Below are positions 1 through 10,351 of a stretch of DNA of 64,000 nt, in pieces; the first letter of the stretch is position 1; each line of letters opens with the position of its first letter. Position numbers and translations under genes: made by a program. Under the pieces are notes generated by a model. That model was not told the DNA's origin and did not search any database. It saw only the letters and a program-made list of their open reading frames with translations. This DNA is from Myxococcales bacterium (GTDB lineage: Bacteria; Myxococcota_A; Polyangia; Polyangiales; GCA-016699535): contig CP064980.1 in assembly GCA_016699535.1 (NCBI GenBank), forward strand, positions 2,488,001 through 2,552,000, in the 5' to 3' direction.

Positions 1-1
1 G

Positions 2-535
2 CAACTTGCCCTGGATGCAGCTCCAAGTAATAGAGGTCATCGAGAGCTTGCTCTTTGGATTGATGAAGGAGCCCCACAGCCGCAGGGTCCACACGAACTT
101 TTTGACAGTGCGCCAGCGTTTAGTGCGAGTAGACGCGGAGCTGGTTTTTCAGAATTGCCATCGCCTATACGTGAAGACGATGGAGAGGAAAAAGCGACTT
201 ATGGCCAATCCAAATATACTCGGTCAAGTCAAGTGCTTGATGTCTTAGCGCAAGAGATGGAACAAGCTGGCCTGCCACAGGATATGTTTCATTCAGCGGT
301 GGCGCTTTGGAACGACTACAAAGAGAGCAAGAGCGTTCGGGTTAACAAGCCCGAGGCTTATGCGGCTGCAGTAGAGTACGCCATTGTATTGGTTAACAAG
401 ATCGATGGAGTTACCCGCTCTTCGGTAGCAAAGCGTTACGGCGTTAACGCCAATACGGTAAGTACGCGTTACAACGATATTCGTGATCAGCTTGCATTGC
501 AGCCTGGCGACCCACGATACGCACGCTGTGTGTAG
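2..535 (+). CDS. Hypothetical protein, C-terminal part (5' end outside window)
   Basis: The reading frame is open from the first bases of the window, so the start lies upstream and only about 178 C-terminal residues are visible. An internal ATG at 155 is not a convincing start because the frame before it reads as ordinary protein. The last 60 residues form a helical domain, with a segment like KPEAYAAAVEYAI followed by a helix-turn-helix-like stretch SSVAKRYGVNANTVSTRYN. By memory this resembles the C-terminal domain of DUF6398-type proteins or a cyclin-like DNA-binding fold; that is a weak inference. The stop is 6 nt before the next gene, so they may be co-transcribed. The function is not recognised. 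Confidence 0.6.
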   Translation, partial: QLALDAAPSNRGHRELALWIDEGAPQPQGPHELFDSAPAFSASRRGAGFSELPSPIREDDGEEKATYGQSKYTRSSQVLDVLAQEMEQAGLPQDMFHSAVALWNDYKESKSVRVNKPEAYAAAVEYAIVLVNKIDGVTRSSVAKRYGVNANTVSTRYNDIRDQLALQPGDPRYARCV

Positions 536-541
536 TTTATC

Positions 542-3193
542 GTGCTTGCCATTGTTCAAGACTATTTCCTAAAACGACGCTGGCTCCTCGCTGCGTGTGT
601 CGTGCTTGGGGTTGTTTGGGCTCTGCAAGGCAGTCAAGCTAGGAATGAGCATTTGGGCAAAGCGCTTTCGGAGCTGCTTGAGCCAGAGGGCATCGTTGTG
701 AAGCAAGACTCGGTGTTGCGTATGGACCCCCCAAAGAAAGTTGTGCTTCAAAGTCCGATATTGTTTTTGGGTAAAACAAACAACGAGGCCTATGATCTGT
801 ACTATGCAACTGTTCGCGAGGGCGGCTCTGGGCAACTATGGGATCTTAGTCATCTTAGAAACCTGACGCGCACAAGTAGCGCGGATGAGAGCATGCTCAG
901 GTTGTTTGGCCATTTTGCTGCGTATGCTTCACGCGTAGGTGACGGATTCGATGCGGTCACTGTTCTTGATTTGCGGGGAGAAGGCGCAAAAGAGACGGCT
1001 TGGCCGTGGTTTGCGCGTTTGCAAAATGCCATTTCAAATTATCAGGAGTTTGGACGCTTTGAGGGCTTTGGGAAAACCAGGTTTCAGTTGAGCCAAGCCA
1101 GTAAAACGCTGCGACTGTATGCACGTAAGAATCATTTGCTCGTTGCAAACAACGACCAGTTGCTTGAGCTAGGTGAAGGCGATTTGCAAAGGGATCTAAG
1201 CGTGCACGGACTTGTGCGCAGACCGACGGAAAAAGCGCAACCTGGATTGATTACCTGGTTGGTCGATACGGTTCGTAAAGTTTCCTGGATCGGGCCTGCC
1301 CCTATCGAGTGGTTGGAGCACCGTGTGTTTTAGCCTTGAAGATTTTGTTCACCGTGTATCGTTCCGGGTTTTTGGAAGCGATAGTGCGAGTGAAGCGGCC
1401 GAGGACCTGGGGCTGAAAGCCGGAAAGTATTTGCTTGAAGCAACGGATCCTGAGATGGGCTGGCCACCCCAGGCGCTTCGGCCTGCTCTAAGTCCTCCGA
1501 TTGCCGGTGAGGGCAAATGGCTGGTGATCAAAAACGATCCTTATGTGAGAAGTTATCCTGGCAGTCCCGCGGCTTTCGTGCAGACCTTTATTCGTACGGA
1601 CGAAGAACGTCGATTTACGCGTGTTTACATTACCATGTGGGATCCTCGTCAAGTGCAGCTTCATATTGCGATGGGAACCAAAGAGCCTGAAAGCGCGACC
1701 GGAGAGACAGGGACAGGAAGGATCCTCGCGATGACTTTTACGATGAGGCATCTCGTTGGCGCTTTAACGGTGGGTTTCAGGCCTTGCATGGTGAGTTTGG
1801 AATGATGGCCGATGGACGGGTGTACTTACCGCCCAAGCCTTGGGCTGCAACGGTTGCTGTTTACGATGATGGTCATGTCGGGATGGGATCATGGCCGCCG
1901 CCTCCGGGAGGTTCGGGTGGTTACGATGAAGCTGCTGCAACGCGGCAGATTCCAGAAGACATGGTTGCGATGCGACAAAATCTCACGAGCGTGGTTGAAG
2001 ATGGCGTGTACAATCCCTGGAAACGATGGTGGTGGGGAGCCGCTCCACAACATGCTGGGGAGCAAACCTATATCGATCGTTCGGGGCTGTGTGTCACAGA
2101 AGAGGGCTTTTTGGCTTTTTTCTGGGGGAAATCCATGGGAGCTGATGCCTTGGGTGCGGCGATGCTTGCGGCGCGATGCTTGCGAGGTCTTCATCTTGAT
2201 ATGAACAGCAAGCACACTGGTTTTGAGTTTTATAACGTTTTGCCCAGGCCCGATGACTTTGTGAACACGGAGCCTGATGAAGACGATTTTCAAGCCACGA
2301 TGGCTGTACCCGATACCAATCGTTACATCGCACGTTCCCGCAAGGCTGTGCGCACCATGGCGATGATGCGCTTTCCACGTTACATTCGCCGTGATCCCCG
2401 TGACTTTTTCTATTTGACGTTGCGACCTGTTCTTCCGGGCCCCAAACTTAATGTTGCAAATCAAAACATCGAGTTTTCAACCAAAGGACTGCCACACCGT
2501 GGTTGGCCGCATGCTTTTGCACGCGCTTGCCTGAAGAGCCATGATGGGAATTGCACGTGGCTGCTTCGTGTGGATCCGAACCGAGTCCTACCGCAGAACA
2601 GTGAGACTTCCGAAGGCAAGGATGTCCTTGCTTTTCTTACGGCGCCTAAGCGCGAGAAACATAGGCGCCTGGCGTTGTATGTCCAGAAAAGTAAATTAGG
2701 CTTCGGATTTCAGTTTGGCGTAGGGAAGCTGCCAGATCAGGCCGAGGCCTTAGCCTATGGCGATCGCTTGCAGTCAAAGGATAACTCTACGAGCGTCGCA
2801 GTCGGGGTGGACCAGGATGGCTTTCTTGTTTACGCAGAGCGTCATTCTCAAGACAAACGGCCCTTGGCGGCCTTGTTTGCAGCCATGGGTATCCGCGAAG
2901 CGATAAGCCTAAATGACGAGCAGCGCTTTGTTTTTTCGACGAAACTCGGCCTGGCTGGCCTTGATGGTCATGCAAGCGCGATTGACGAAAATACCGAGAA
3001 AAAAGCCTTCGTAGCGCTCGAAACAGGCTTGGCTGAAGTGATTTTTCCTGACAACACGCCGTTGCCCTATCATCGGTGGGCTTATGCGCAGGGCAAACGG
3101 GTACGTTACTTTCCCGAAGAACATAAACCTCGCTTTCGGGCGCCTGGAATGGAAGAGAAAGCAGAAGATGCACCCAAGCAAGCAGATCCCTGA
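542..3193 (+). CDS. Phosphodiester glycosidase-like exported protein, frameshifted twice
   Basis: Three consecutive open frames (542-1333, about 1323-1720, about 1690-3193) read as one protein of about 880 residues if two single-base errors are corrected. The first is an extra T in the TTTT run at 1328-1331, which turns a VFSLEDF reading into a stop. The second lies in the GA-rich stretch at about 1690-1725, where the frame shifts back. The N-terminus has a membrane anchor or signal segment at residues 13-30 (WLLAACVVLGVVWAL). The middle contains FNGGFQALHGEFG, then MMADGRVYLPPKPW and an FWGKSMGADALG stretch; this arrangement resembles the NAGPA/DUF2233 phosphodiester glycosidase fold, which cleaves sugar-phosphodiester bonds. 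The family call is moderate. The two shifts cancel, so the ends share one frame, which favours sequencing error over decay. Confidence 0.6.
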
Positions 3194-3292
3194 GCTCGCG
3201 TTGCCTTGTACATGGTGCAAAGTCACAGTGAAAGCAGAAATAGTTGCATTCGAACGTTTTTGCTTCAATTTGAACACAGAAAGTCTTGACCC

Positions 3293-5868
3293 ATGTACCT
3301 TTCATCCCGGAAACTGCCGGCCTCTCCGAAACTCGCCGCTATTGGAACAACTGACGATGCAAAGGCTTACGACGTGACAAAGCCTATACCCTTTGGCAAC
3401 TACTTATTACTCGACAGAATCAACGTGGGCGGCATGGCTGAAGTTTACAAAGCCATGGCGCTTGGTGAAAAAGGCTTCGAGCGTTTTGTTGCCGTCAAAC
3501 GGATTCTTCCGAGTATCGCGGCCGATGAATCCTTTATTACAATGTTTGTCGATGAAGCCGAATTGCTGCTCAGCTTCATCATCCCAACATCGCCCGCGTC
3601 TTTGATTTAGGCAAAGTTGAGGACAGCTATTACATTGCGCTTGAGTATATCCGAGGAAAAGACCTTCGCGTGCTTTTTGACCGGGCGCGCAAACAAGGCA
3701 GCCCTCTGTCCATACCCTTTGCCTGTTCTATCATGATGAAAGTGTGCGAAGGCTTGGATTTCGCTCACAACAAGCGCACTTCGGATGGTGAACCGTTGAA
3801 TCTTGTGCACCGAGACGTATCACAGCAAAATATCCTTGTTTCCTATGACGGTGAAGTAAAAATCATTGATTTTGGCGTGGCTAAGGCAGCAGGCAAAGTA
3901 AGTAAGACAGAGGCCGGCATCCTCAAGGGCAAGTTTAGCTATATGTCGCCCGAGCAGGTGAGGGGACTGCCTTTGGATCAGCGCAGTGATGTTTTTGCTT
4001 TGGGGATTTGTCTGTACGAGCTTTTAACCAACGAACGCTTGTTCGTCGGTGAAAGTGATTTCTCTACACTTGAGAAAGTGCGCAATGTGGAGATCATGCC
4101 GCCGAGCACTTACAACCGTCGTATTCCTGAAGAACTTGAACATATCGTGCTTCGCTCACTTTCAAAGGATGCAGCTGATCGTCAATCAAGTGCACTTCAA
4201 ATCCGAGATGACCTTGAAAGCTTTTTATACGCCAGTGGTCAGTCGTTTTCGCCAAAGGAACTTAAAGCGTATATGAAAGAGCAGTTTAAAGAAGAAATCG
4301 AAGCAGAGAATAAAAAGGAAGCGGAGCAAATTAAACTTTATGCTCACGAGTTTCAGTCCGTGGCTAAAACGATAGAGCAAGCCAAAGTAGCCGAACCGGC
4401 TCTGGAATCTTCGACCTCAAAAAAAGAAAAGGATTCTACGAGCAATGCGCCAGAAACACAATCCTTTGTTCCGAGTGCGCCTCCACCGCCTGGTTTCTTA
4501 AATCAAAACGCAAAACGTGTTTCTATACCGCCGCCTTTGCGGGAAGCTGCGACTGGTACGGCAGCGAAGAGCGCTGCGATGAATGTGTCCAGTTCTGAAG
4601 TCACTTGGGTAGATGATGAGCCCGACACACGTCTTTACGACGAGACGGACGACGAGCCTACTAAGGCTGCTGAAAAACCATTTTCGCGTGCTCCACGTTC
4701 CGCGGTTTCAGGCGGACGACCCTTTATTCCCTGGTCTTCTACGATTTCCAGAGCTCTTTCTCCTCAGGGCTTGGATCGAAGGAAGCTGATCCCGGGGCTT
4801 GGCGTCGTGGTAGTTGCGGTGGTGCTGGCGGTTTACTTTTGGCCGAGCAAGGGTGCGATCCTGCAGCTTTCGACCGAACCGACGGATCCCGTTGTGCTAT
4901 TAGACAACCGTCCGGTCTCCTCACTTTCAAGCCCGTTTGTGGTGACTGATGTTGAGCCGGGCAAAGAGCATAATCTTGAAGTCCGTAAAACAGGATATGA
5001 GCCCTGGGCTACCACACTAAAGGTTAATCCTGGGCAAGTGTTGGAGCTTCCAACGGTTCGCTTGAGACCAATTGGTTCAAGTACATCGCCCGGAATGCAA
5101 GCTACGACGAACAGTGGCTTCCTTTTGGAGACTGTTCCTGCCGGGGCTCAGGTCTATATTGACGGTGAACTGTTTAGTGACCCAAGTCCTGTTCGCGTTG
5201 CGGACCTCGAGCCGGGCACTTATGAAATTCGAGTTACACACAATGGTGATTACTTACCCTGGACCAAGCAGATTCATTTAACTTCAGGTCATTTTATGAC
5301 CTTGCCCACAATTAAGCTTCAAAGCAGCAAGGCCGCTTTGCACGTTAGTAGTGACCCGATTGGTGCGCAGGTGACTTTGTCGCGCGGCCAGGACAAAAAT
5401 GCTCAAGGCAGCACTCCTGTTGAGACGAGCGTGGACTTTAAGGACGGGCCATGGGTCTTGAGGGTAGACAAAGAGGGCTATGAGCCTTTTGAGCAGACCC
5501 TTGTTGTTCCGAGCGGCAAGAGCTCGATTGATATCCAAGCAACTTTGCGGAAACAAAACGCGGCAATCGCTAGCAAAACAGTTTCTGTAACAGAAAAAGC
5601 AGAGCGAGCTCCTAGGCCGCGCGCTAAGGCTGAAAGTTCGACGAGTTCGAAGGCAGGTACCGGTACCTTGCAAATCAACTCACGGCCTTGGTCTCAGGTA
5701 TACGTTGATGGCAAAGCTATGGGCGTGACCCCGCAGATGAGCCTTAAGCTTTCCGCTGGTTCGCATAAAATCCGATTGCATAATCCAGATTTTAATCTAG
5801 AAAAAACAATCAACGTTTCGATTAAAGCCGGACAAACGACAAAACAAATCATCTCGCTGCAGCCTTAA
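3293..5868 (+). CDS. Ser/Thr protein kinase with four PEGA repeats, frameshifted
   Basis: Membrane-anchored Hanks-type kinase of about 858 residues if one base is restored. The N-lobe (3293 to about 3560) has the glycine loop VGGMAEVYKA and VAVKR with the catalytic Lys near residue 69. The C-lobe, in another frame, has HRDVSQQN and IDFGVAKA, then SPEQ as the APE-type motif. Restoring one A in GAATTG near 3560 gives DEAEIAAQLHHPNIARVFDLG, a normal kinase core. After a Pro/Ser/Lys-rich linker comes one transmembrane helix near residue 500 (GLGVVVVAVVLAVYFW). Four PEGA-like repeats follow in the presumed periplasmic part, each with a pattern like VYIDGE...PVRVADLEPGTYEIRV. A GTG at 3374 is an alternative start that removes 27 poorly conserved residues. 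PEGA-fused kinases are typical of Myxococcota. The kinase motifs are clear; the substrate is unknown. Confidence 0.88.
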
Positions 5869-5886
5869 GGAGCGATGCGTGAGACC

Positions 5887-6444
5887 CTATTCTAAGGGGT
5901 CACGGACGATGAGTGGACCAAATGGAACGAGTTTTCCTTTGCGGTTCATTTGCGCCTTACGCTCGTAGAGCGAATAGTTCCCGTCGCCGTCTAAGTCACC
6001 CTCGGCGCGTACGATAAACACCGGTGTTCGTGGCGGAAAAGACAAGTTGCAGCCGCTTTTCGTTGGCAGAAAGGAATAGCGGTAGCGCAGCTTTTGGTCG
6101 TTTTTGATGCCGAGAATTTTCCAATTAGCGCGTGCTTTTTTCTTGAGTTTAGCGATGCGCAACCACTTGCGCTTTGCCGAGGGGCGCTTCGGGGTAGGGC
6201 CTGCTTTCTCAGGCAAACATTGCTGAAGTCGTCCGTGATTATGGACCTGTTCAAAATAGGAGGCGGCATGGTTGTGTATCTGTTCAAGGATTTGAACTGC
6301 TTCGTCCGTTTTGTCGCTTCGAAAGTTTTTAAAAAAAGTCGGGATGCCAATGGCTAGAACGCTGCCGACGACAGCAACGATAAGCGAAGTTTCAAGCAAG
6401 GAGAGTCCCTGCAGGGATCGGGGTCTAAATCGTGGCGATGGCAA
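5887..6444 (-). CDS. Type IV prepilin-like protein (minor pilin/pseudopilin)
   Basis: A 185-residue protein with a class III prepilin signal: a basic leader MPSPRFRPRSLQG, then L-S-L-L-E and a 20-residue hydrophobic helix. Cleavage is expected after Gly13, leaving the conserved Glu at +5. The C-terminal half has two Cys (in a QQCLPEK stretch and GCNLSF) and an acidic EGDLDGDGNYSLYE segment resembling the calcium-loop-like tail of the major pilin at 7478-8026. The start is TTG at 6444: an in-frame stop lies just upstream and GGAG sits 6 nt before the TTG, which supports this unusual start. It belongs to the pilin cluster and probably acts as a minor pilin. No assembly ATPase, prepilin peptidase or secretin is visible in the window. 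Confidence 0.75.
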   Translation of the reverse strand: MPSPRFRPRSLQGLSLLETSLIVAVVGSVLAIGIPTFFKNFRSDKTDEAVQILEQIHNHAASYFEQVHNHGRLQQCLPEKAGPTPKRPSAKRKWLRIAKLKKKARANWKILGIKNDQKLRYRYSFLPTKSGCNLSFPPRTPVFIVRAEGDLDGDGNYSLYERKAQMNRKGKLVPFGPLIVRDPLE

Positions 6445-6475
6445 TCGTTACTCCAGTTCAGCGTGGTAAAGCCTT

Positions 6476-7342
6476 CTATAAACGGCTCTTTCGATACCAC
6501 TCTAAATCAATTGTTTCAAAGTCGATGCGTTCACCGACGAGGAGGTAGAGGGTGGGGCTTAGGTAGGGGTATTGCTCCTGTCGCTCTCGGGAAAACTCCG
6601 CAAAAGCAGCTTGCAAGGCTTCTGCATAGGCCTGGTCGCTTAAGCTCGAGATTTGCGCCTTGATGTTTTCCTTTGTGTCGGGATCCTGGATCGTTGCGTA
6701 GATTTCAACCAAGTGACGCAGCGCTTGTTCGGTTTGTCCCAAACGCTTGAGTTCAGAAGCGTTGCTCAAAGCCAGCCACGAAGGTCCTGCTCCCAGACGT
6801 GCCGCCGTTTCAAGATAGGGGATCCCATCTGCTTTAGCGCGGTTTTTCTCCTCGTCGTTATCAAGTAGCGGAGGCAATTCATAGGTAAGTGTTGCGCCCA
6901 AATCCCAAGCAAGCTCGCCATCATCTGGGAAAAGAGCGACGCCCTTCTTGAGGTAGTCTGCGGCTTTGTAAGCATCTTTTGAGGTGATCTTACCCGTACG
7001 GTACAGCGCTACATTGCCGACCCAGAGATAGGCCTGCCTAAAATAAGGATCCAAGCGGAGCATGGCATCGACGTAGTTGAAGAGATACTTTACCTCGCCC
7101 TTGTGTTGTATTTCTTCACCAAAGTAGACTAGTGCTCGCAGCCAAAGCAAATCGCAGAGTGCCATTTTGTGTCCAAGCGAAAAGGTGGCAAGCCACTGTT
7201 TCGGGGGCACGTAGTAGACGTCCTCATAGCGTTGGTGCGCCATGTAATAGTTTAACGCGGGCAGGCGGAAACTTCGCATGCCGATGCCCAATGTGCAAAG
7301 CAGTCCTAGGACAAGGGCCGTCTTTTTGTAGTCACGCGACAT
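6476..7342 (-). CDS. TPR-like membrane-anchored hypothetical protein
   Basis: A 288-residue protein starting at the ATG at 7342 (MSRDYKKTALVLGLL). The frame can be extended upstream to 7465, but that would translate through a clear terminator hairpin and is rejected. Residues about 7-22 form a signal anchor. The rest is helical with TPR-like periodicity, for example FRQAYLWVGNVALYRTGK, the AADYLKKGVALFPDDGELAWDLG stretch and ASELKRLGQTEQALRHLVEIY. This suggests a periplasmic scaffold. It lies between two prepilin genes on the same strand, so a role near the pilus is possible but not shown. The family is not recognised beyond the TPR-like pattern. Confidence 0.7.
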   Translation of the reverse strand: MSRDYKKTALVLGLLCTLGIGMRSFRLPALNYYMAHQRYEDVYYVPPKQWLATFSLGHKMALCDLLWLRALVYFGEEIQHKGEVKYLFNYVDAMLRLDPYFRQAYLWVGNVALYRTGKITSKDAYKAADYLKKGVALFPDDGELAWDLGATLTYELPPLLDNDEEKNRAKADGIPYLETAARLGAGPSWLALSNASELKRLGQTEQALRHLVEIYATIQDPDTKENIKAQISSLSDQAYAEALQAAFAEFSRERQEQYPYLSPTLYLLVGERIDFETIDLEWYRKSRL

Positions 7343-7420
7343 GCCGGGATTGTACAATTTTTTTCGAGGGCCTGCTGCAAAATGGCTCCTGAGCTTTCCG
7401 CGTAAAATCGACAGAAAAAC

Positions 7421-7456
7421 AAAACCCCCGCAAGTCAAAGACTTGCGGGGGTTTTT
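7421..7456 (-). terminator. Rho-independent terminator after pilA
   Basis: A perfect 11-bp stem: CCCCCGCAAGT at 7425-7435 pairs with ACTTGCGGGGG at 7441-7451 around a 5-nt loop. On the minus strand it is followed by TTTTGTTTTT, and on the plus strand by TTTTT. It lies 27 nt past the stop of the pilin gene and should end the abundant pilin transcript before the TPR-like gene. The flanking T runs could let it work in both directions. Confidence 0.9.
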
Positions 7457-7477
7457 CTCCATCAATACTAGCTAGAC

Positions 7478-8026
7478 TTATTCGGTCTCGTTCTGGATGA
7501 AGAAGCCACGAGAATGGTAGAGCTCGTTGTTTGCATCCGAGCCAATAGCAAGCTCGAAGGTGCTGTTTGTATCATCACCATCAAGGTCACCATGTGCAGC
7601 GAAGGTGTAGATCGTGGTATCCGATGCAGTGTTCGTGCAGCTAGCGCCTGCAGAAGTCACCTGATAACCAAAATATACAAAGTCAGCAACGGCGAAGCCA
7701 AGGGCTGCCCAACCTGCGTTTGACGTGATGAAGTTAGTCTGTTGCTTATCCGCACCTGGATCGGCAGGAGTTAAGGCGATACTAGCCACCGTGCAGTTAC
7801 CAGCAGCGGTTGCAGTGAGCCCTTGCGTGCTACGCTCTTGGTTGTAGTAGCTCGCTGCGCCTTTGAAAAGAGCGTTGAGGTTACCTGTTGCCTCTGAAGT
7901 CTTGGAACGACGAACATAACCAACGAATGCTGGAATGGCGACCGCGGCCAAGATACCCAAAATTGCAACCACAATCATTAACTCGATGAGTGTGAAACCT
8001 TCTTTTTTCCGTAATAGTTTTGACAT
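7478..8026 (-). CDS. pilA: Major type IV pilin PilA
   Basis: A 182-residue prepilin. The leader MSKLLRKKEG is followed by FTLIELMIVVAILGILAAVA, the classic type IV pilin N-terminal helix, with cleavage after Gly10 and Glu at +5. The C-terminal globular part has two Cys (GNCTVAS and GASCTNTA) that could form a disulfide, and a GDLDGDDTNSTFELA segment. A strong ribosome binding site, AAGGAGG, lies 9 nt upstream of the ATG. A sigma-54 promoter at 8100-8115 and a strong terminator at 7421-7456 frame the gene as a single transcription unit. The pilR gene just upstream makes this the likely main target. Length and features fit a major pilin subunit rather than a minor one. Confidence 0.88.
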   Translation of the reverse strand: MSKLLRKKEGFTLIELMIVVAILGILAAVAIPAFVGYVRRSKTSEATGNLNALFKGAASYYNQERSTQGLTATAAGNCTVASIALTPADPGADKQQTNFITSNAGWAALGFAVADFVYFGYQVTSAGASCTNTASDTTIYTFAAHGDLDGDDTNSTFELAIGSDANNELYHSRGFFIQNETE

Positions 8027-8335
8027 GCCTTAAATCCTCCTTGAGTGTTTTCTTCTCAGCCCCAGAATCTCACAGCTACCGAAGCCTGGTCGAGTTCTTT
8101 GCAAAGCGCGTACCAAGTTCTGGGCTCTGGGATTATGCCGGGTTTCTAAGTTCTTTACCAAATATTAGCTTTTCAAGCTGACGTAAAATGTCATTGTTGA
8201 GCGCTTGCGCTGACAAAATCCGTCAACCGCGGAGCTGTCGATGCAGGTACATCGACCTACAAGGTAATGAAGCAGCCTTGCGGCGCGATCTCATAGCTTC
8301 TGCTAGGTGCACATAGGCTTTGTTTTTGCGCCTGC
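8027..8335. other. Intergenic region upstream of pilA
   Basis: A 309-base gap between the two pilin genes. It holds the pilA ribosome binding site and the sigma-54 promoter at 8100-8115. The stretch upstream of that promoter (about 8120-8330) is where PilR enhancer sites would be expected, but no site was identified. No coding potential was seen. Confidence 0.7.
8100..8115 (-). promoter_or_regulatory. Sigma-54 promoter of pilA
   Basis: On the minus strand the sequence reads TGGTACGCGCTTTGCA. This matches the -24/-12 consensus TGGCACN5TTGCA with one mismatch, and has the required 10 nt between the GG and GC dinucleotides. The predicted start of transcription is near 8088, giving a leader of about 60 nt before the pilA ATG at 8026. 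PilR, a sigma-54 activator, is encoded less than 1 kb upstream. Confidence 0.8.
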
Positions 8336-8875
8336 TTAGTCCCAGCCCTTGTCTTGATCGATGTAAATGCTGCTACTTGCGGAATAGGATTCAAATAAGA
8401 CGGTGGTTCCATCTTCATCGAGATCGGCCACTGCTTGAGAGACAAACCAAAAGTCGCCGCCATCGTAACCTAGGCTGCTTCCGAAACCGGAGCCCGATGG
8501 ATCGGTCCCAGGAAATCCAGCAACGGTCGAATAACGGAATCGGACAGCCGAATCAGGAGATGCTCCGAGTTGCGACCAGTTGGTCGGCGGGCTTCCCCAA
8601 TCCACACTGTCGTAGGCGAGGGCGGCAGTGGGCCAGCGTGTGGTAGGGGCACCAGATACATTGCAATACTGGCCGAATTCAGCGCGATAGGATTCTTGAC
8701 GTTGTTTGATCTCGGCCAGAAACGTGACCGCCTCGGTGGTTTTTGATTTGTAGACGTAGGCGGTAAAGGTCGGAACTGCGATAGCTGATAAAATGCCGAT
8801 GATGGCTACCGTGACCATGAGTTCGATGAGCGTATAGCCCTGCTTGGGAGGACGAATGTAGTCGTTTGTGTGCAC
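8336..8875 (-). CDS. Type IV prepilin
   Basis: A 179-residue prepilin with leader MHTNDYIRPPKQG, then YTLIELMVTVAIIGILSAIA, so cleavage is expected after Gly13 with Glu at +5. The remainder is rich in Gly, Ser and aromatic residues and ends with an acidic VADLDEDGTTVLFES stretch, similar to the tails of the other two pilins here. It has only one Cys. The start is a GTG at 8875; an ATG 4 nt upstream is out of frame. It follows pilR by 50 nt on the same strand. It may be a second pilin paralogue or a minor pilin. Confidence 0.8.
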   Translation of the reverse strand: MHTNDYIRPPKQGYTLIELMVTVAIIGILSAIAVPTFTAYVYKSKTTEAVTFLAEIKQRQESYRAEFGQYCNVSGAPTTRWPTAALAYDSVDWGSPPTNWSQLGASPDSAVRFRYSTVAGFPGTDPSGSGFGSSLGYDGGDFWFVSQAVADLDEDGTTVLFESYSASSSIYIDQDKGWD

Positions 8876-8925
8876 GCATGAATCCCACGTTCTTAACTAT
8901 AACACGGCTACAATGTGAAGCCACG

Positions 8926-10323
8926 TTAGTTTTCGTTTTGCTCATGCTCATCTCCTTCGTCCATGTCGTATTTTGCAAGTCGGTAACGAAATGAACGGAA
9001 GCTAAGGCCTAAGAGCTTAGCTGCCTGGGTACGTACGCCGCCTGCGCGCTCGAGTGATGTGCGCAACAGGGCACGTTCGATAGTCCCAAGATAGGCGTCC
9101 AAATCAAAACTTCCGTCGGTCGGCAAATCAGCAACAATCTCGGGTGAACCGCCAAGGGACTCCTCTGGCAAGTCTGTGGCGTGAATAAGGTCGCCACTGG
9201 CTAAGGTCACCGCGTGCTCGACAATGTTTTCCAGTTCTCGAACATTGCCGGGATAAGGCAGGCCAAGAAGGATTTTTAGTGCTTCTGGTGAAAACTTAAT
9301 TTTTTTACCTTGAAGGGCCGTATGCTTAGCGAGCAAGTGTTCCGCTAGCAAAGGAATGTCTTCCCGGCGCTCGCGCAGAGCGGGAAGTCTCAAACGAATA
9401 ACGTTCAGCCGATAGAATAAATCTTGCCTAAATAGATTCGCTGCAACATCGGCTTCAAGATCACGGTTGGTCGCAGCGACCACGCGGACATCAACACTCT
9501 GTTCCTCATCGGAGCCCACGGCGCGCACTTTGCGTTCTTGCAGTACGCGCAGAATTTTTACTTGCAGTGGCATGGGCAACTCACCGATTTCATCAAGAAA
9601 CAATGTTCCACCATCGGCTGCGCGAATGAGGCCTTCTTTGCTCGATGTTGCGCCCGTGAACGAGCCTTTTTCGTGTCCAAAAAGCTCGCTTTCCATGAGG
9701 TTTTCTGGCAAAGCGCCGCAGTTAACCACGACGAAAGGCGCTGCGGCGCGATCGCCAATCTTGTGCAGCGAGCGGGCAACGATTTCTTTTCCGGTGCCGC
9801 TTTCGCCGGTAATAAGCACGCTGCTTGGTGCGGAGGCTACTTTTTCGACCATGGTCATCACGCGCAACATGACAGCGCTTTTGCCGATGATCTCTCCAGT
9901 ACGCTGTCCTTCATGAACGCGTACACGCAAGGACTGGTTTTCTTTGACGATGGCTTGTTTTTCTAAAGCCTTTTCTACCGTTGCTAGCAGTTCGTGGTTT
10001 TTGAAAGGTTTTTGAACATAGTCGTAGGCGCCAAGACGCATCGCTTCAACGGCCTGTTCGGTCGTGGCGTATGCTGTAATCAAAATGATTTGACTGGATG
10101 GGTCGCGCTGTCGCGCAGCTTTAAGAACGTCCATGCCGGAGCCATCGGGCATGGATAGATCGGTTATGACAATATCAAAAGGAGCGCTTGTTTTGATTTT
10201 CTTGGCGGCTTCGAGCGCGCCACTGACGGTGCTCACTTTGTACTGTTCGCGCGATAGCAGAACGTCCAACATGTTGCGCATGCTGGGTTCATCATCACAT
10301 ACAAGTACCCGCTGTCCGTTCAT
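8926..10323 (-). CDS. pilR: Sigma-54-dependent response regulator PilR
   Basis: A 465-residue NtrC-family activator. The receiver domain (residues 1-120) has the phosphoacceptor Asp at about 55 in VITDLSMPDG. The AAA+ domain (about 145-380) has Walker A GESGTGKE at 173-180, the sigma-54 contact loop GSFTGA, the Walker B segment GGTLFLDEIGELP and an arginine-finger region. The C-terminal Fis-type helix-turn-helix ends with LGLSFRSFRYRLAKY, the form usual in PilR. GSFTGA rather than GAFTGA is, from memory, also usual in PilR. The position among three prepilin genes and the sigma-54 promoter before pilA support the call. No partner PilS kinase lies next to it, so the sensor must be elsewhere. 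Confidence 0.9.
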   Translation of the reverse strand: MNGQRVLVCDDEPSMRNMLDVLLSREQYKVSTVSGALEAAKKIKTSAPFDIVITDLSMPDGSGMDVLKAARQRDPSSQIILITAYATTEQAVEAMRLGAYDYVQKPFKNHELLATVEKALEKQAIVKENQSLRVRVHEGQRTGEIIGKSAVMLRVMTMVEKVASAPSSVLITGESGTGKEIVARSLHKIGDRAAAPFVVVNCGALPENLMESELFGHEKGSFTGATSSKEGLIRAADGGTLFLDEIGELPMPLQVKILRVLQERKVRAVGSDEEQSVDVRVVAATNRDLEADVAANLFRQDLFYRLNVIRLRLPALRERREDIPLLAEHLLAKHTALQGKKIKFSPEALKILLGLPYPGNVRELENIVEHAVTLASGDLIHATDLPEESLGGSPEIVADLPTDGSFDLDAYLGTIERALLRTSLERAGGVRTQAAKLLGLSFRSFRYRLAKYDMDEGDEHEQNEN

Positions 10324-10351
10324 GAGCTCTGTGTGACCTTCGTTACAAGCG

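Noticed and set aside
7343..7465. Upstream extension of the TPR-like protein to 7465
   Set aside because: It would translate through the strong terminator hairpin at 7421-7456; the ATG at 7342 begins a proper signal anchor.
9467..9966. Long plus-strand frames opposite pilR
   Set aside because: They are shadows of the well-supported pilR gene on the other strand.
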